A DNA stretch of 64,000 nucleotides from G963662605 sp963667005 (GTDB lineage Bacteria; Bacteroidota; Ignavibacteria; Ignavibacteriales; Ignavibacteriaceae), in assembly GCA_963667005.1 (NCBI GenBank), contig OY762937.1:2232001-2296000 (forward strand). The letters are read 5' to 3'. A program made the position numbers and the translations under genes. The notes beneath the pieces are model-generated. The model was not told where the DNA came from and did no database searches. It saw nothing but the letters and a program-made list of their open reading frames with translations. This document shows positions 25,774-35,359 of this stretch, piece after piece (the stretch's first letter is position 1; each line of letters opens with the position of its first letter).

Positions 25774-28118
25774 TGCTTCAGACTAATCTTATAGAGAAAT
25801 TAGAATTCACCAGAATCCTTAAATTTATCTCACGATACGCCATCACCTCAGGAGGAAAGACAAGGGTAGAAAGCCTTCGTCCATTCAGCGGTAAGGACTT
25901 TCGTGAGCAAGGCGATCTTGTTTCTCAAGCAAAAGAAATCCTCATTAAAGAGTCGAACCTTCCTTTTGAAAATCTACCGGACTTGACTGAAGAGCTTGCT
26001 CTCAGCAGAATTGACGGCGCGGTTCTTTCTGCTCCAAAGATACTTGCAATTTACCGGTTGGCAGTGTGCTCGAGGGAAATACTTTCATTCCTGAAACAGA
26101 ACACCGATGTTGCCCCGGATTTGGGCCTGTTCACAGAATCGTTATTCCTTGATAAGGTCTTTGAGCATCACATAACTAAGATTCTTGATGAGAACGGGGA
26201 AGTCAAGGATTCCGCGAGTAAGGAACTTTCACAAATCAGGAGCGAGATAAACGAGCGAAGTGCGGAACTAAGGAAATTAGTTGCCCGCTTGGCGCGCGAT
26301 CTTTCTGAAAGCAAACTTATGCAGGAAGAGTATCTGACATTACGCGATGGAAGAATTGTGATTCCTGTTAAAGCTGAATATAAAAGGCAGATAAAGGGAT
26401 TTATTCATTCCGAGTCAGCCTCAGGCCAGACTGTCTATATAGAGCCCGAAGAAACACTTCATCTGAACAATGAAATCATCACTCTGACCTTTGCAGAAAA
26501 ACGGGAAATAGAGCGTCTGTTAAAAGAGCTGACAAAGAAAATCGGCAGCGTAAGCCATTTACTGAAACAAGCATTGGACACGATAGCTGAACTGGATTCC
26601 ATTTTTGCACGTGCTAATTATTCAATTGAAATTATCGGGGCATTCCCTACTATTGATAATAACCGGCCATTTACACTTAATGATGCCCGTCATCCGCTGC
26701 TCATACAGAAAATCGGGAGAAATACTACCGTCCCGCTTAATCTCGAAATTGGAAAAGACAGAGTTATCGTTATTACCGGCCCCAACGCAGGTGGTAAAAC
26801 AGTGGTGCTAAAAACAGTCGGCTTACTCACGTTGATGGTGCAGGCTGGTATTCACATCCCGGCATCACCCGACTCAAATTTTCATAACTTCACAGATGTA
26901 TTTGTAGACATCGGTGATCAGCAGTCCATTGAAGACGATCTTAGCACGTTCAGCTCACATCTTTCGAACATCAAAAAGATTCTGGATAACGCGAACAGCT
27001 CAGTTCTCGTTTTGTTAGATGAGCTTGGGACAGGGACTGACCCTTCAGCTGGTGCCGCACTTGGTACTGCCGTGCTGCATACATTGAATGAAAAGAAAGC
27101 AACAGTTCTTGCTTCTACCCACCATGGGAATCTGAAAGTTTTAGCCCAATCATTCTCCGGTTTTCAAAATGCAGCAATGCAATTTGATACAGAGAAACTT
27201 GTCCCGACATACCAATTCAAACAAGGGTTGCCCGGTTCCAGTTATGCCTTTGAAATCGCAATGCGCTTAGGCTTTGCTCCTTCATTTATTTCATCCGCGC
27301 AAAAGTATCTCGATAACAAGGAATTCAATATTGAAAAGATACTCGTCGACATTGAAAAAAAAGAGCACGAATTAAAGGGCAAACTCAGGCAGTATGAGAT
27401 TGAGAACTCACGCCTTAAAGGCCTGTCGAGTATGTATGAGCAGCGGGTTACCAAACTCGAATTAGAAAAAAAGCAGATACTTAAAAAGACAAAAGAGGAA
27501 GCCGAGCAATTTCTCAAAGAGGCAAATAAAGAAATTGAACGGACTGTCAAAGAAATTAAAGAGACACAGGCTGCAAAACAGACGGTCAAAAGTGCTAAGT
27601 CAACTGTTGATTCCATATTAAACAAAACGAAGAGTCTATTACCAGATGATGGTAAAGAAAGAGAAGTCATCGTTGAGGTGTATGTTGATGATATGGTGAA
27701 AATAAAACAGACGGGAACCGTGGGTAAAGTCCTGGCTGTTGACAAAACTAAAAACAGTGTGAAAATCCTATCGGGCAACATTCCAATGACGGTTAAACTT
27801 TCTCAAGTTGAACCTGTTGATAAAAAGACTGTTAAAGAACTTACTAACGTTCATGTAGAAAATTTCAAAAGCACGGTAAACTACCGGCTTGATATCAGGG
27901 GACAAAAACCGGAAGATGCAGAATTAAAAATTCTCCGCTTCATTGATGACGCTTACACAATAGGGCAGGATAGAGTTGAAATTCTTCATGGCAAGGGGAC
28001 AGGCGTACTCAAAAAGATGGTGCAAACCATTGCGAAAGAACATATTGGGGTTTCAAAATACTACTATGCACCGGTTGAATACGGTGGAGAAGGTATTACA
28101 ATTATTGAACTTTCTTAA
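25773..28118 (+). CDS. mutS2: endonuclease MutS2
   Basis: The 781 residues follow MutS2 architecture: an N-terminal clamp region without the MutS mismatch-recognition domain, an ATPase with Walker A GPNAGGKTVVLKT (about 336-348) and Walker B VLLDELGTGTDPSAGAALG (near 416), a long charged coiled coil (about 520-640), a KOW-like segment (TGTVGKVLAVDK), and a C-terminal Smr nuclease domain (about 706-781) with LDIRGQKPEDAE and LHGKGTGVL. MutS2 proteins suppress recombination and act on branched DNA or on collided ribosomes; which applies here is unknown. All catalytic motifs appear intact. The ATG overlaps the cvpA stop codon. Confidence 0.95.
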   Translation: MLQTNLIEKLEFTRILKFISRYAITSGGKTRVESLRPFSGKDFREQGDLVSQAKEILIKESNLPFENLPDLTEELALSRIDGAVLSAPKILAIYRLAVCSREILSFLKQNTDVAPDLGLFTESLFLDKVFEHHITKILDENGEVKDSASKELSQIRSEINERSAELRKLVARLARDLSESKLMQEEYLTLRDGRIVIPVKAEYKRQIKGFIHSESASGQTVYIEPEETLHLNNEIITLTFAEKREIERLLKELTKKIGSVSHLLKQALDTIAELDSIFARANYSIEIIGAFPTIDNNRPFTLNDARHPLLIQKIGRNTTVPLNLEIGKDRVIVITGPNAGGKTVVLKTVGLLTLMVQAGIHIPASPDSNFHNFTDVFVDIGDQQSIEDDLSTFSSHLSNIKKILDNANSSVLVLLDELGTGTDPSAGAALGTAVLHTLNEKKATVLASTHHGNLKVLAQSFSGFQNAAMQFDTEKLVPTYQFKQGLPGSSYAFEIAMRLGFAPSFISSAQKYLDNKEFNIEKILVDIEKKEHELKGKLRQYEIENSRLKGLSSMYEQRVTKLELEKKQILKKTKEEAEQFLKEANKEIERTVKEIKETQAAKQTVKSAKSTVDSILNKTKSLLPDDGKEREVIVEVYVDDMVKIKQTGTVGKVLAVDKTKNSVKILSGNIPMTVKLSQVEPVDKKTVKELTNVHVENFKSTVNYRLDIRGQKPEDAELKILRFIDDAYTIGQDRVEILHGKGTGVLKKMVQTIAKEHIGVSKYYYAPVEYGGEGITIIELS

Positions 28119-28419
28119 TCTTTGAATCATTTTTACAATCCTTTCATCTAACACCGCATAAAGATTCATTCCGTTTGAATCAAATAATTGTTTTATTCAA
28201 TAATAAAATTTTACTATCTTTAATGAATTGATAATTGCGATTATTCAGAAAAGATTAGTTGGGTAGCTGATTGATTCACTGTTAATCGAGATTCTTGAGT
28301 TAAGCATAGAGTGGTCACGAGTTGATTATTCTATTTTTTATTCGAGTTCGATAATTAACAAATAAGGGATGTACATTCTGTGTGCGTCGCCTATCAATCA
28401 CAAATCATAAGGAGGTTCT
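28119..28419. other. 301-base intergenic region upstream of the FadL-like gene
   Basis: AT-rich leader between mutS2 and the FadL-family gene. A possible -7 element TATCTTTA at 28215-28222 has only a poor upstream partner (TTTT), and would give a leader of about 195 bases. No terminator hairpin or small gene is evident. The only strong signal is the ribosome site AAGGAGG at 28409-28415. Confidence 0.35.
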
Positions 28420-29709
28420 GTGAAAGTTCGTAATATTACACTTTCGCTTCTTTTTGTACTTTTCTCAAGTTTAGTTTACGCTGGTGGATTCCAGATTAAC
28501 GAGCATGGTGCTCGCGCAATGGCAATGGGTGGCGCCATTACCGCAATCGGTACAGACGCTTCTGCCATTTACTATAACAACGCGGCTATCACAAAATTGC
28601 CGGGTTTAAATGTCATGCTTGGTACAACCATGATTGCGCCGAGTTCTACCTTTACCGGTAAGGCGAGCGGCGTTGAGAGCTCATTGTCAAAGCAGACTTT
28701 TTATCCTTCACACGCCTATGTAACATACGCTCTTCGTGAAGATTTAGTTGTCGGTCTCGGATTTAACGATCCATTCGGACTTGGTACGAAATGGGATGAT
28801 AACTGGGAAGGAAAATATAACTGGATAAAAGCCGATGTTAAGGTTTATTCAATTTTACCGACTATCGCTTATAAATTTTCACCTACCTTATCAGTTGGTG
28901 TATCTATTCAGTATAACTTGGGTTCAGTTACACTAGCAAAGAAGACTCCCGTGGTATTGAATCCTCCCACAGTTCCAGCAACAACTTACTTAGGTGATTC
29001 TTACGTTAATCTAGATGCTAAAGATAATCAGACATTTGGCGTTAATGTTGGCGTATTATGGAATGTAAACGACCAGTTGGATTTAGGTTTGTCATATCGC
29101 AGTGCCGTTACTTATAGGTTCACTGGTACGGCTACATCCACTATGCCATCAACAGTTCCAGCTCCGGCTCAACCGGCGGTTGCAGCAAAATTACCGCACG
29201 GCGAAATTTCAGGAGATCTTGTAACTCCTAAGCAGCTCCAGGTCGGTGTAGGTTATAAAGTTACTCCTAAACTTCAGCTTTCAGGAGATTTTCAATATAT
29301 CGGCTGGGCAAGCTATGATAGATTAACTTTCGTATTCAAATCAATGAACAGTTCAAGTACAACTGTACGTGACTATAAAAATACTTTTATCGGCCGCATA
29401 GGTGGTGAATACTTGGCATCGGATGCATTATCATTACGCGCAGGTTTGTTATACGACAAAAACCCTGTAAAAGATGAATTAGTTGATGCTTCATTACCGG
29501 ATGCTGACAGAATCGGTATATCAGCCGGTATTGGTTACAAACTTTCAAAACATATTGCAGTTGATGTTGCTTATTTGTTCTTAAGTTTTGCGGATCGTAC
29601 CATCACGAACTCAACGGTTGTTGAGAATCCTATGACAGGTACAATGATGAACGGTACATACAAATCATCAGCGCATTTGGTTTCATTAAGTTTATCATAT
29701 TCATTTTAA
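28420..29709 (+). CDS. OmpP1/FadL/TodX family outer-membrane transporter
   Basis: The 429-residue protein has a signal peptide ending at VYAGG, then the FadL-family N-terminal hatch region: GFQINEHGARAMAMGGA, TDASAIYYNNAAITKLPG. The body is a predicted 14-strand beta-barrel with FNDPFGLGTKWDDNWEGKY, a well-known FadL segment, and a closing strand HLVSLSLSYSF ending in Phe. Family members move long-chain fatty acids and other hydrophobic compounds across the outer membrane. The start is GTG, supported by an excellent AAGGAGG 4 bases upstream and by the signal peptide following at once. Transcription ends at the hairpin at 29730. Confidence 0.9.
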   Translation: MKVRNITLSLLFVLFSSLVYAGGFQINEHGARAMAMGGAITAIGTDASAIYYNNAAITKLPGLNVMLGTTMIAPSSTFTGKASGVESSLSKQTFYPSHAYVTYALREDLVVGLGFNDPFGLGTKWDDNWEGKYNWIKADVKVYSILPTIAYKFSPTLSVGVSIQYNLGSVTLAKKTPVVLNPPTVPATTYLGDSYVNLDAKDNQTFGVNVGVLWNVNDQLDLGLSYRSAVTYRFTGTATSTMPSTVPAPAQPAVAAKLPHGEISGDLVTPKQLQVGVGYKVTPKLQLSGDFQYIGWASYDRLTFVFKSMNSSSTTVRDYKNTFIGRIGGEYLASDALSLRAGLLYDKNPVKDELVDASLPDADRIGISAGIGYKLSKHIAVDVAYLFLSFADRTITNSTVVENPMTGTMMNGTYKSSAHLVSLSLSYSF

Positions 29710-29729
29710 TTAAGATATTGACTGATTAT

Positions 29730-29759
29730 AAAAGAGCGGGCATTGCCCGCTCTTTTTTT
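29730..29759 (+). terminator. intrinsic terminator of the FadL-like gene
   Basis: AAAGAGCGGGC, loop ATT, GCCCGCTCTTT followed by a T-run. The stem is 11 bases, perfect, about 20 bases after the stop codon. Confidence 0.9.
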
Positions 29760-29830
29760 ATTTAGAAATCACTTCTCTTTTGCTATTTTGCTCCTAAAAT
29801 TTCACGCTTTTTAATAATACAGGTGCATGC

Positions 29831-30259
29831 ATGAAGAATGTAATTCTGCTTTTCGGTTCTTTTGTGATGTTGGCTTTTTTTGCTGGCTGTTCGTCGCAGA
29901 CTGCTGAGAATTCTCAGGATAAAGTGCAGCAGAAACCGGTGGTTGATAGCGTCAAGGTTGCTGCAGTTTCTGATACTGTTGCCGTTGAAGAAAAATCGGA
30001 CAGTCTTGAAACGCCTGTAGGTAAAAAATTTACCGTTCAAATCGGTGCTTTTACTACCATTGACAAGGCAAATGCACTCTCTGCCGAAGCAGGGAAGGTT
30101 TTTCAAAAAAACTTTGTCGTTAGCTATAACGATCTGGTTAAACTTTATGTTGTCCGTTCAATTCCGCTGTTCGATACCAAGCTGGAAGCCGAAGCTCTAA
30201 AAGCAGAGGTACAAAAAATAAAAGGCTATGAAGACGCCTGGGTTGTCACTCTGGAATAA
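29831..30259 (+). CDS. SPOR-domain lipoprotein
   Basis: The 142-residue product has a lipoprotein signal (hydrophobic stretch then FFAGC, Cys20), a disordered Gln/Val/Ser/Asp-rich linker (about 21-65), and a C-terminal SPOR domain (about 67-142) beginning KFTVQIGAFTTIDKANAL and including the typical VVRSIPLFDTKLEAEALK. SPOR domains bind denuded peptidoglycan at division sites. It is therefore probably an outer-membrane lipoprotein touching the septal cell wall. It lies 42 bases upstream of the mutY-like gene; shared transcription is possible but no link in function is implied. Confidence 0.85.
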   Translation: MKNVILLFGSFVMLAFFAGCSSQTAENSQDKVQQKPVVDSVKVAAVSDTVAVEEKSDSLETPVGKKFTVQIGAFTTIDKANALSAEAGKVFQKNFVVSYNDLVKLYVVRSIPLFDTKLEAEALKAEVQKIKGYEDAWVVTLE

Positions 30260-30301
30260 CACAGGGGCGTAATTATTCTTCGCCATTCACGGAAAAATTC
30301 A

Positions 30302-31114
30302 ATGAAGCAAAAAGCCACACAGCCAACAACTGAGGAAATTCACAATTTCCGTAAAAAGATACTGGTGTGGTATAAAAAAAATAAACGTGACCTTCCATGG
30401 CGCAGCGCTGCTGACCCATACGCCATTCTCATCTCCGAATTCATGCTTCAACAAACACAGGTCTCCCGCGTCGTAAGTTATTACCAACGCTTTCTGAAGA
30501 AGTTTCCTACCGTCCATCATCTTGCCCGGGGAAATAGAAAAACAGTATTGGCCTTGTGGTCGGGTCTTGGATATAATAACCGAGCACTCCGGCTCCATGA
30601 ATCGGCGAAAATCATTTGTAAGCAGTGTGATGGGAAAGTACCAGACTCATATGAAGAACTCTGTGCTTTACCGGGTATTGGGGACTATATGGCATCTGCG
30701 GTCTTGTCGTTTGCTTATAATATCTCTGTATCTGTAATCGACATTAATATCCGGCGGGTCTTGATTCATGAATTTGGACTTCCGGCTGAAATACAATTGC
30801 CGGAATTGAAAGCCTTGGCCGGGAAACTGATTCCCAAGTCCAAATCTGCAATTTGGCACAACGCACTTATGGATTATGGTGCGGCGTTACACATAGAAAT
30901 TAAAAAGAAAATACCCCCGGCAACAAAACAGAGCAAATTCAAAGGTTCGGATAGAGAGTTAAGAGGAGAAATTCTGAGGCGTCTGCTGAAAAATTCGCAA
31001 CTTAAAGTTTCCGATTTGGAGCAGGAATTCCCGGCTGATAAAGTTGCCAGAGTAATTGAAAGTATGGTTAAAGATAAGGTGGTTAAGAAAACCTCTGAAT
31101 TTATTAAAATTTGA
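30302..31114 (+). CDS. mutY: short A/G-specific adenine glycosylase (MutY-like) without iron-sulfur cluster
   Basis: The 270 residues contain the MutY/HhH-GPD core: WYKKNKRDLPWRS, AILISEFMLQQTQVSRV with the catalytic Glu46, LWSGLGYNNRALRL, the helix-hairpin-helix LPGIGDYMASAV and the catalytic Asp147 in SVIDINIRRVL. After ALMDYGAALH the family normally has four cysteines for a [4Fe-4S] cluster; here there is no cysteine at all after residue 121, and the segment is Lys/Pro-rich. The NUDIX-like 8-oxoguanine recognition domain is also missing (usual length about 350); a short winged-helix-like tail (about 217-270) takes its place. Predicted activity: adenine removal opposite 8-oxoguanine, or a related glycosylase. 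Confidence 0.8.
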   Translation: MKQKATQPTTEEIHNFRKKILVWYKKNKRDLPWRSAADPYAILISEFMLQQTQVSRVVSYYQRFLKKFPTVHHLARGNRKTVLALWSGLGYNNRALRLHESAKIICKQCDGKVPDSYEELCALPGIGDYMASAVLSFAYNISVSVIDINIRRVLIHEFGLPAEIQLPELKALAGKLIPKSKSAIWHNALMDYGAALHIEIKKKIPPATKQSKFKGSDRELRGEILRRLLKNSQLKVSDLEQEFPADKVARVIESMVKDKVVKKTSEFIKI

Positions 31115-31236
31115 CCAAAAACGAAGGTTTTCTGTGGTGAATTAAATGAACTTTACCACAACGTAATTTGTTTCATAAGAATAGAAAATATTGCGTTTTT
31201 AGTTTAAAAACATAATTTCCGGAATTATTTCAAATC

Positions 31237-31932
31237 ATGTCAAAAAAGCTCGAATACTTGAATCTGGGTGTTGTTCCTTATGAAGAAGCCTGGGAGCTGC
31301 AAAAGAGTATTATGCTGCAAAGAAAGGCGGACAAAACCGAAGATGTTTTGATTCTGCTTGAGCATCCGCATACGTACACGTTAGGTAAAGTAGCGAAGCG
31401 GGAACACCTGTTGTTCTCGGAAAGTGAACTGCACGATAGGGAAATCTCAACTTTTGAGATAGACCGCGGCGGTGATATTACCTATCACGGCCCCGGACAG
31501 ATAGTCGGATATCCGATAATTAATTTGAAAAATTGGTACGCGGATTCGCACAAATATTTACGGACCCTGGAAGAAGTCATAATTAAAGTTCTGAGTGAAT
31601 TCGGAATTGAAGCAGGCAGGAACCCAAAATATACAGGCGTTTGGGTTGATGACCGTAAAATAGCGGCAATTGGGATAAAGATATCGAGCTGGATAACGAT
31701 GCACGGTTTCGCTTTCAATGTGAACACGGATTTGTCACTGTTTAATGGTATAATCCCTTGTGGAATTAAAGAAAAAGACGTTACATCTTTACAGGAGCTG
31801 ACCGGTCAGCCACAGGATATTCAGGTTATAAAACAAAAGATACTTCGGCATTTCATGGAAATATTTGACTATACTGATGTGAATTCGTTAAATAATGCCG
31901 AGAAATATTTCATCAATGCGAGAGAGAGTTAA
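31237..31932 (+). CDS. lipB: octanoyl-[acyl carrier protein]:protein octanoyltransferase LipB
   Basis: The 231-residue enzyme shows LLEHPHTYTLGK, the signature FEIDRGGDITYHGPGQIVGY, and the catalytic pair Lys141 (DDRKIAAIGI) and Cys175 (IIPCGI). LipB moves an octanoyl group from acyl carrier protein to the lipoyl domains of 2-oxo-acid dehydrogenases and the glycine cleavage system. It is the first gene of a four-gene unit: its stop overlaps the E1 start by one base (TAATG at 31930-31934), so its synthesis is coupled to that of an enzyme complex it helps to modify. Confidence 0.95.
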   Translation: MSKKLEYLNLGVVPYEEAWELQKSIMLQRKADKTEDVLILLEHPHTYTLGKVAKREHLLFSESELHDREISTFEIDRGGDITYHGPGQIVGYPIINLKNWYADSHKYLRTLEEVIIKVLSEFGIEAGRNPKYTGVWVDDRKIAAIGIKISSWITMHGFAFNVNTDLSLFNGIIPCGIKEKDVTSLQELTGQPQDIQVIKQKILRHFMEIFDYTDVNSLNNAEKYFINARES

Positions 31933-34010
31933 TGCAGGAAAATATCATTTCACTTCATTCAAACAGAAGCACCAAGACGATTCAAGGCTTTGATAAGGAT
32001 ATCACTTTTTCGAAAGCTGAGATAGTTAAATACTTCAGTCTAATGTATCTGTCCCGTCAGATTGATACAAAGGCGATGAATTATTTGAAACAGGGTAAAT
32101 CTTATTTCCATATTGCCGGTGCAGGGCACGAAGCCATTCAGGTCGCTCTTGCATCACAAATGAATCCTCAAATAGACTGGTTCTTTCCTTACTACAGGGA
32201 TTTGGCGTTCATTCTGACGCTTGGTGTAACCCCGAAGGATTTCTTTTACCAGTGTTTTGGTAAAGTTGAAGACATCTCCGGTGGCGGAAGACAACTTCCT
32301 TGCCATTGGGGTGCTACAAGTATCAACATTCCCGCACAGTCAAGTCCGACCGGCTCGCAGTTCCTGCAGGCAGTAGGTACAGCCTTAGCTTCAAGAAAAA
32401 AGGGAGTTAAAAGTGTTACCTATGTTTCATCCGGTGAGGGAACTACAAGTCAAGGTGAATTTCATGAAGCTATAAACTGGGCAAGCCGTGAGAAACTCCC
32501 GGTGATATTCGTCATTCAGAATAACAAATATGCAATCTCAGTACCGGTTTCACAGCAAAGCGGCGGAGAAGGCAGTTCCATAGCTGAAATGATGAAGGGA
32601 TATCATAATCTCTTACGCATGAAAATTGACGGTACTGATTTTAAGGAATCTTATGCCGCTGCGGCAGAGGCCCTTGAGTATGTTCGTTCCGGTGCCGGCC
32701 CGGTTCTTATTGAGGCTGAGGTAGTCAGGCTGCATAGCCATTCATCCTCGGACGACCAGAAAAAATATCGCCAAAAGAGTGATTTGGAAGAGGATTTAAA
32801 ACGTTGTCCTATTGAGAAGTTTTCTTCGTTTGCCACTACTGCCGGTCACATGAGTGAAGCAGAAATCAATGATATTAAGGCATCTATAAATAAACAGGTT
32901 GAAGCCGCTGCAGAAGCAGCCCTAAAAGGTGCTGAGCCAACTGCCGATTCTGTTGAAAGAAACGTGTTTGATGAAAGTGGATATGCCGATACTCTTGAGT
33001 ACGAGAAAACAGCACCATCAGGGAAAAGTATTGTAATGGTGGATGCCATTAATCATGCCCTCCATGAGGAGCTTGAAAGAAATTCTCAAATATATGTGTT
33101 TGGTGAAGACATCGAAGATGATAAAGGTGGCGTGTTCACTGCAACAAGAGGACTTTCAAAGAAATTTGGCAGGGAAAGAGTTTTTAATTCGCCATTGGCT
33201 GAAGCAAGCATTGTCGGCGTAGCTACCGGAATGAGCCTTACCGGGTTAAAACCCGTCGTTGAAATCCAGTTTGGAGACTATATCTGGCCGGCTTTCCTGC
33301 AATATAAAGACGAGATAGCTTCTTTCAGATACCGCTCGGCAAATAGCTGGACCACTCCGGTTGTCACCAGAGTAGCGGTAGGCGGCTATATTCACGGAGG
33401 TATTTATCATAGCCAAAATATTGAATCAATATTTGCGCATATTCCCGGAATTATGATAGCCTATCCTTCAAATGCTTCCGATGCTAAAGGATTGCTGAAA
33501 ACTGCTATTCGTCTGAAAGATCCTGTCCTGTTCTGTGAACACAAAGGTCTCTATAGACAGAGCTATGCTTCAGGACCGGAACCGGATAAGGATTATTTGG
33601 TGCCGTTCGGAAAAGCCAAAGTCGTAAAAGAAGGAGAGGATGTAACGGTTGTTTCCTACGGTCAGACACTTTGGTATGCTGTCGGTGCAGCAAACAAATT
33701 GGAAGAAGAAGGTTACTCGGTCGAGGTAATTGACATACGCACTATAATACCGTTGGATGTTGAGACCATTTACAATTCAGTCAAGAAGACAGGTAAAGTG
33801 ATAGTCATCCATGAGGATACAATTACTGCCGGATTCGGTGCCGAGATAGCAGCGAAGATTGCTGAGAATTGTTTTGAACATCTCGACGGGCCGGTAAAAA
33901 GAATTGCTGCCAAAGATGCCCATGTGCCGTATAATCCGGTGCTGGAGAACGCGATGCTGCCTTCACGTGAAGAGATATATAACGGCATCAAAAATTTGTT
34001 ACTGTATTAA
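31932..34010 (+). CDS. 2-oxo-acid dehydrogenase E1, fused alpha and beta subunits
   Basis: In 692 residues, the alpha-type part (about 1-340) carries the thiamine diphosphate motif GEGTTSQGEFHEAINWA...FVIQNNKYAIS and SHSSSDDQKKYR, as in branched-chain 2-oxo-acid dehydrogenase alpha. The beta-type part (about 365-692) carries VFGEDIEDDKGGVFTATRGL, FNSPLAEASIVGVATGMSL, EIQFGDYIWPA and VIHEDTITAGFGAEIA. Such single-chain fusions exist in the FCB group. It decarboxylates a branched-chain 2-oxo acid or pyruvate and passes the acyl group to the E2 encoded next; the substrate is not certain. No E3 (dihydrolipoyl dehydrogenase) gene is in the window. Confidence 0.9.
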   Translation: MQENIISLHSNRSTKTIQGFDKDITFSKAEIVKYFSLMYLSRQIDTKAMNYLKQGKSYFHIAGAGHEAIQVALASQMNPQIDWFFPYYRDLAFILTLGVTPKDFFYQCFGKVEDISGGGRQLPCHWGATSINIPAQSSPTGSQFLQAVGTALASRKKGVKSVTYVSSGEGTTSQGEFHEAINWASREKLPVIFVIQNNKYAISVPVSQQSGGEGSSIAEMMKGYHNLLRMKIDGTDFKESYAAAAEALEYVRSGAGPVLIEAEVVRLHSHSSSDDQKKYRQKSDLEEDLKRCPIEKFSSFATTAGHMSEAEINDIKASINKQVEAAAEAALKGAEPTADSVERNVFDESGYADTLEYEKTAPSGKSIVMVDAINHALHEELERNSQIYVFGEDIEDDKGGVFTATRGLSKKFGRERVFNSPLAEASIVGVATGMSLTGLKPVVEIQFGDYIWPAFLQYKDEIASFRYRSANSWTTPVVTRVAVGGYIHGGIYHSQNIESIFAHIPGIMIAYPSNASDAKGLLKTAIRLKDPVLFCEHKGLYRQSYASGPEPDKDYLVPFGKAKVVKEGEDVTVVSYGQTLWYAVGAANKLEEEGYSVEVIDIRTIIPLDVETIYNSVKKTGKVIVIHEDTITAGFGAEIAAKIAENCFEHLDGPVKRIAAKDAHVPYNPVLENAMLPSREEIYNGIKNLLLY

Positions 34011-34037
34011 ACCTCGCGATGGAGTAAAGGATAGAGT

Positions 34038-35318
34038 ATGAAGATAGATATTATAATGCCGAAAATGGGCGAGAGCATCACCGAAGGAACAATTATAAAG
34101 TGGCATAAGAAGCCCGGCGATGCAGTAAAAAAGGACGAGATAATCTTCGAGATAAGCACCGATAAGGTTGATACCGAAGTTCCGTCTCCGGCTGAAGGCT
34201 TTATTACCGAAATCCTCTTTAATGAGCAGGAAACGGTTGAGGTCGGAGTTGTCGTTGCCCGCATGTCATCTTCTCAGGAAGACTACACTCCTGAAAAAAG
34301 CGATGAAGAATCCATAGTGGATGAAGGTTCGATGCATGATATCGTGGCCAAACATGCCGCCGAGCAGCAGGAACCTATTCATGTCGCTGAGAAGAAAAAA
34401 GAATCCGGTAAAGGTCATAGAGCCTTAAAGTTTTACTCGCCATTGGTACTTAATATCGCTCAAAAAGAAAAAGTAACGATGGAAGAACTCGATAAAATTG
34501 AGGGGACCGGCATTGGCGGCAGAGTAACCAAAAAAGACATTCTTACCTATGTTGAAATGAGAGATGAATCTGCTGGAGAGCAGGATGGTAACGTTCCTTC
34601 AAAACAAGGATCAATCGACAGAATTCCAATGGATAACCTGCGTCAGCTTATCATGAAGCACATGATAAACAGCCGTGATACATCAGTCCATGTGTCGGAA
34701 GTTGTCGAAGTTGACGTGACGCGGATAGCAAAAATTATTAAAGAAAAAAAATCCTTAATCTATAAAAAGGATGAAGTGAAACTTACATACATGGCGTTCA
34801 TTTCATATGCTGTGGTTAAGGCTCTGAGAGAGTTTCCTTTGCTTAATTCTTCAATTGAAGGCAAAGATATATTAAAGAAGAATTTTATCAATCTTGGCAT
34901 TGCTGTGGCACTTGAACCGGACGGTCTTATTGTCCCGAACATCAAGAATGCACAAGATAAAAACCTAATTGGACTTGCAAAATCAATCAGTGATGTTGCC
35001 GAAAAAGCCCGTTCGAAAAAGTTGGTACCCGATGATATAGCAGGGGGCACCTTCACCATTACGAACTTCGGTGTTTTCGGTACGCTTCACGGAACCCCAA
35101 TAATAAACCAGCCTGAAGTAGCCATACTTGGTGTTGGAGCAGTTGTGAAAAGGCCCGTAGTGATCGAAATAGGGGATATGGATAGTATCGCAATCAAATC
35201 AATGATGTATCTGACGTTGTCACATGACCATAGGATCATTGATGGACTGCAAGGCGGAAGGTTTTTGAGTACTGTAAAACAGATTCTTGAAAACTTTTCT
35301 GAAAATCTATTGCTGTAA
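34038..35318 (+). CDS. 2-oxo-acid dehydrogenase E2, dihydrolipoyl acyltransferase
   Basis: The 426 residues contain one lipoyl domain (about 1-77; IFEISTDKVDTEVPSPAEG with the lipoylated Lys in TDK), a charged linker, a peripheral subunit-binding domain (about 131-175; FYSPLVLNIAQKEKV, GTGIGGRVTKKDIL), and a catalytic domain (about 195-426) with the active-site SHDHRIIDG (His398, Asp402). It carries acyl groups from E1 to coenzyme A in the core of the complex. It follows E1 after 27 bases and is followed by lipA, whose product inserts sulfur into the octanoylated lysine of this very domain. Confidence 0.95.
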   Translation: MKIDIIMPKMGESITEGTIIKWHKKPGDAVKKDEIIFEISTDKVDTEVPSPAEGFITEILFNEQETVEVGVVVARMSSSQEDYTPEKSDEESIVDEGSMHDIVAKHAAEQQEPIHVAEKKKESGKGHRALKFYSPLVLNIAQKEKVTMEELDKIEGTGIGGRVTKKDILTYVEMRDESAGEQDGNVPSKQGSIDRIPMDNLRQLIMKHMINSRDTSVHVSEVVEVDVTRIAKIIKEKKSLIYKKDEVKLTYMAFISYAVVKALREFPLLNSSIEGKDILKKNFINLGIAVALEPDGLIVPNIKNAQDKNLIGLAKSISDVAEKARSKKLVPDDIAGGTFTITNFGVFGTLHGTPIINQPEVAILGVGAVVKRPVVIEIGDMDSIAIKSMMYLTLSHDHRIIDGLQGGRFLSTVKQILENFSENLLL

Positions 35319-35359
35319 CAGAAAATCGTCGTATATTAACAGGTTAAATCTTATATAAA

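Noticed and set aside
27242..27781. 179-codon minus-strand open frame inside mutS2
   Set aside because: It is antisense to the Lys/Glu-rich coiled coil, which gives a Phe/Ser/Leu-rich shadow.
31137..31166. Hairpin TGTGGTGAA/TTTACCACA between mutY and lipB as a terminator
   Set aside because: The loop is large, one pair is G-U and no T-run follows, so the support is too weak.
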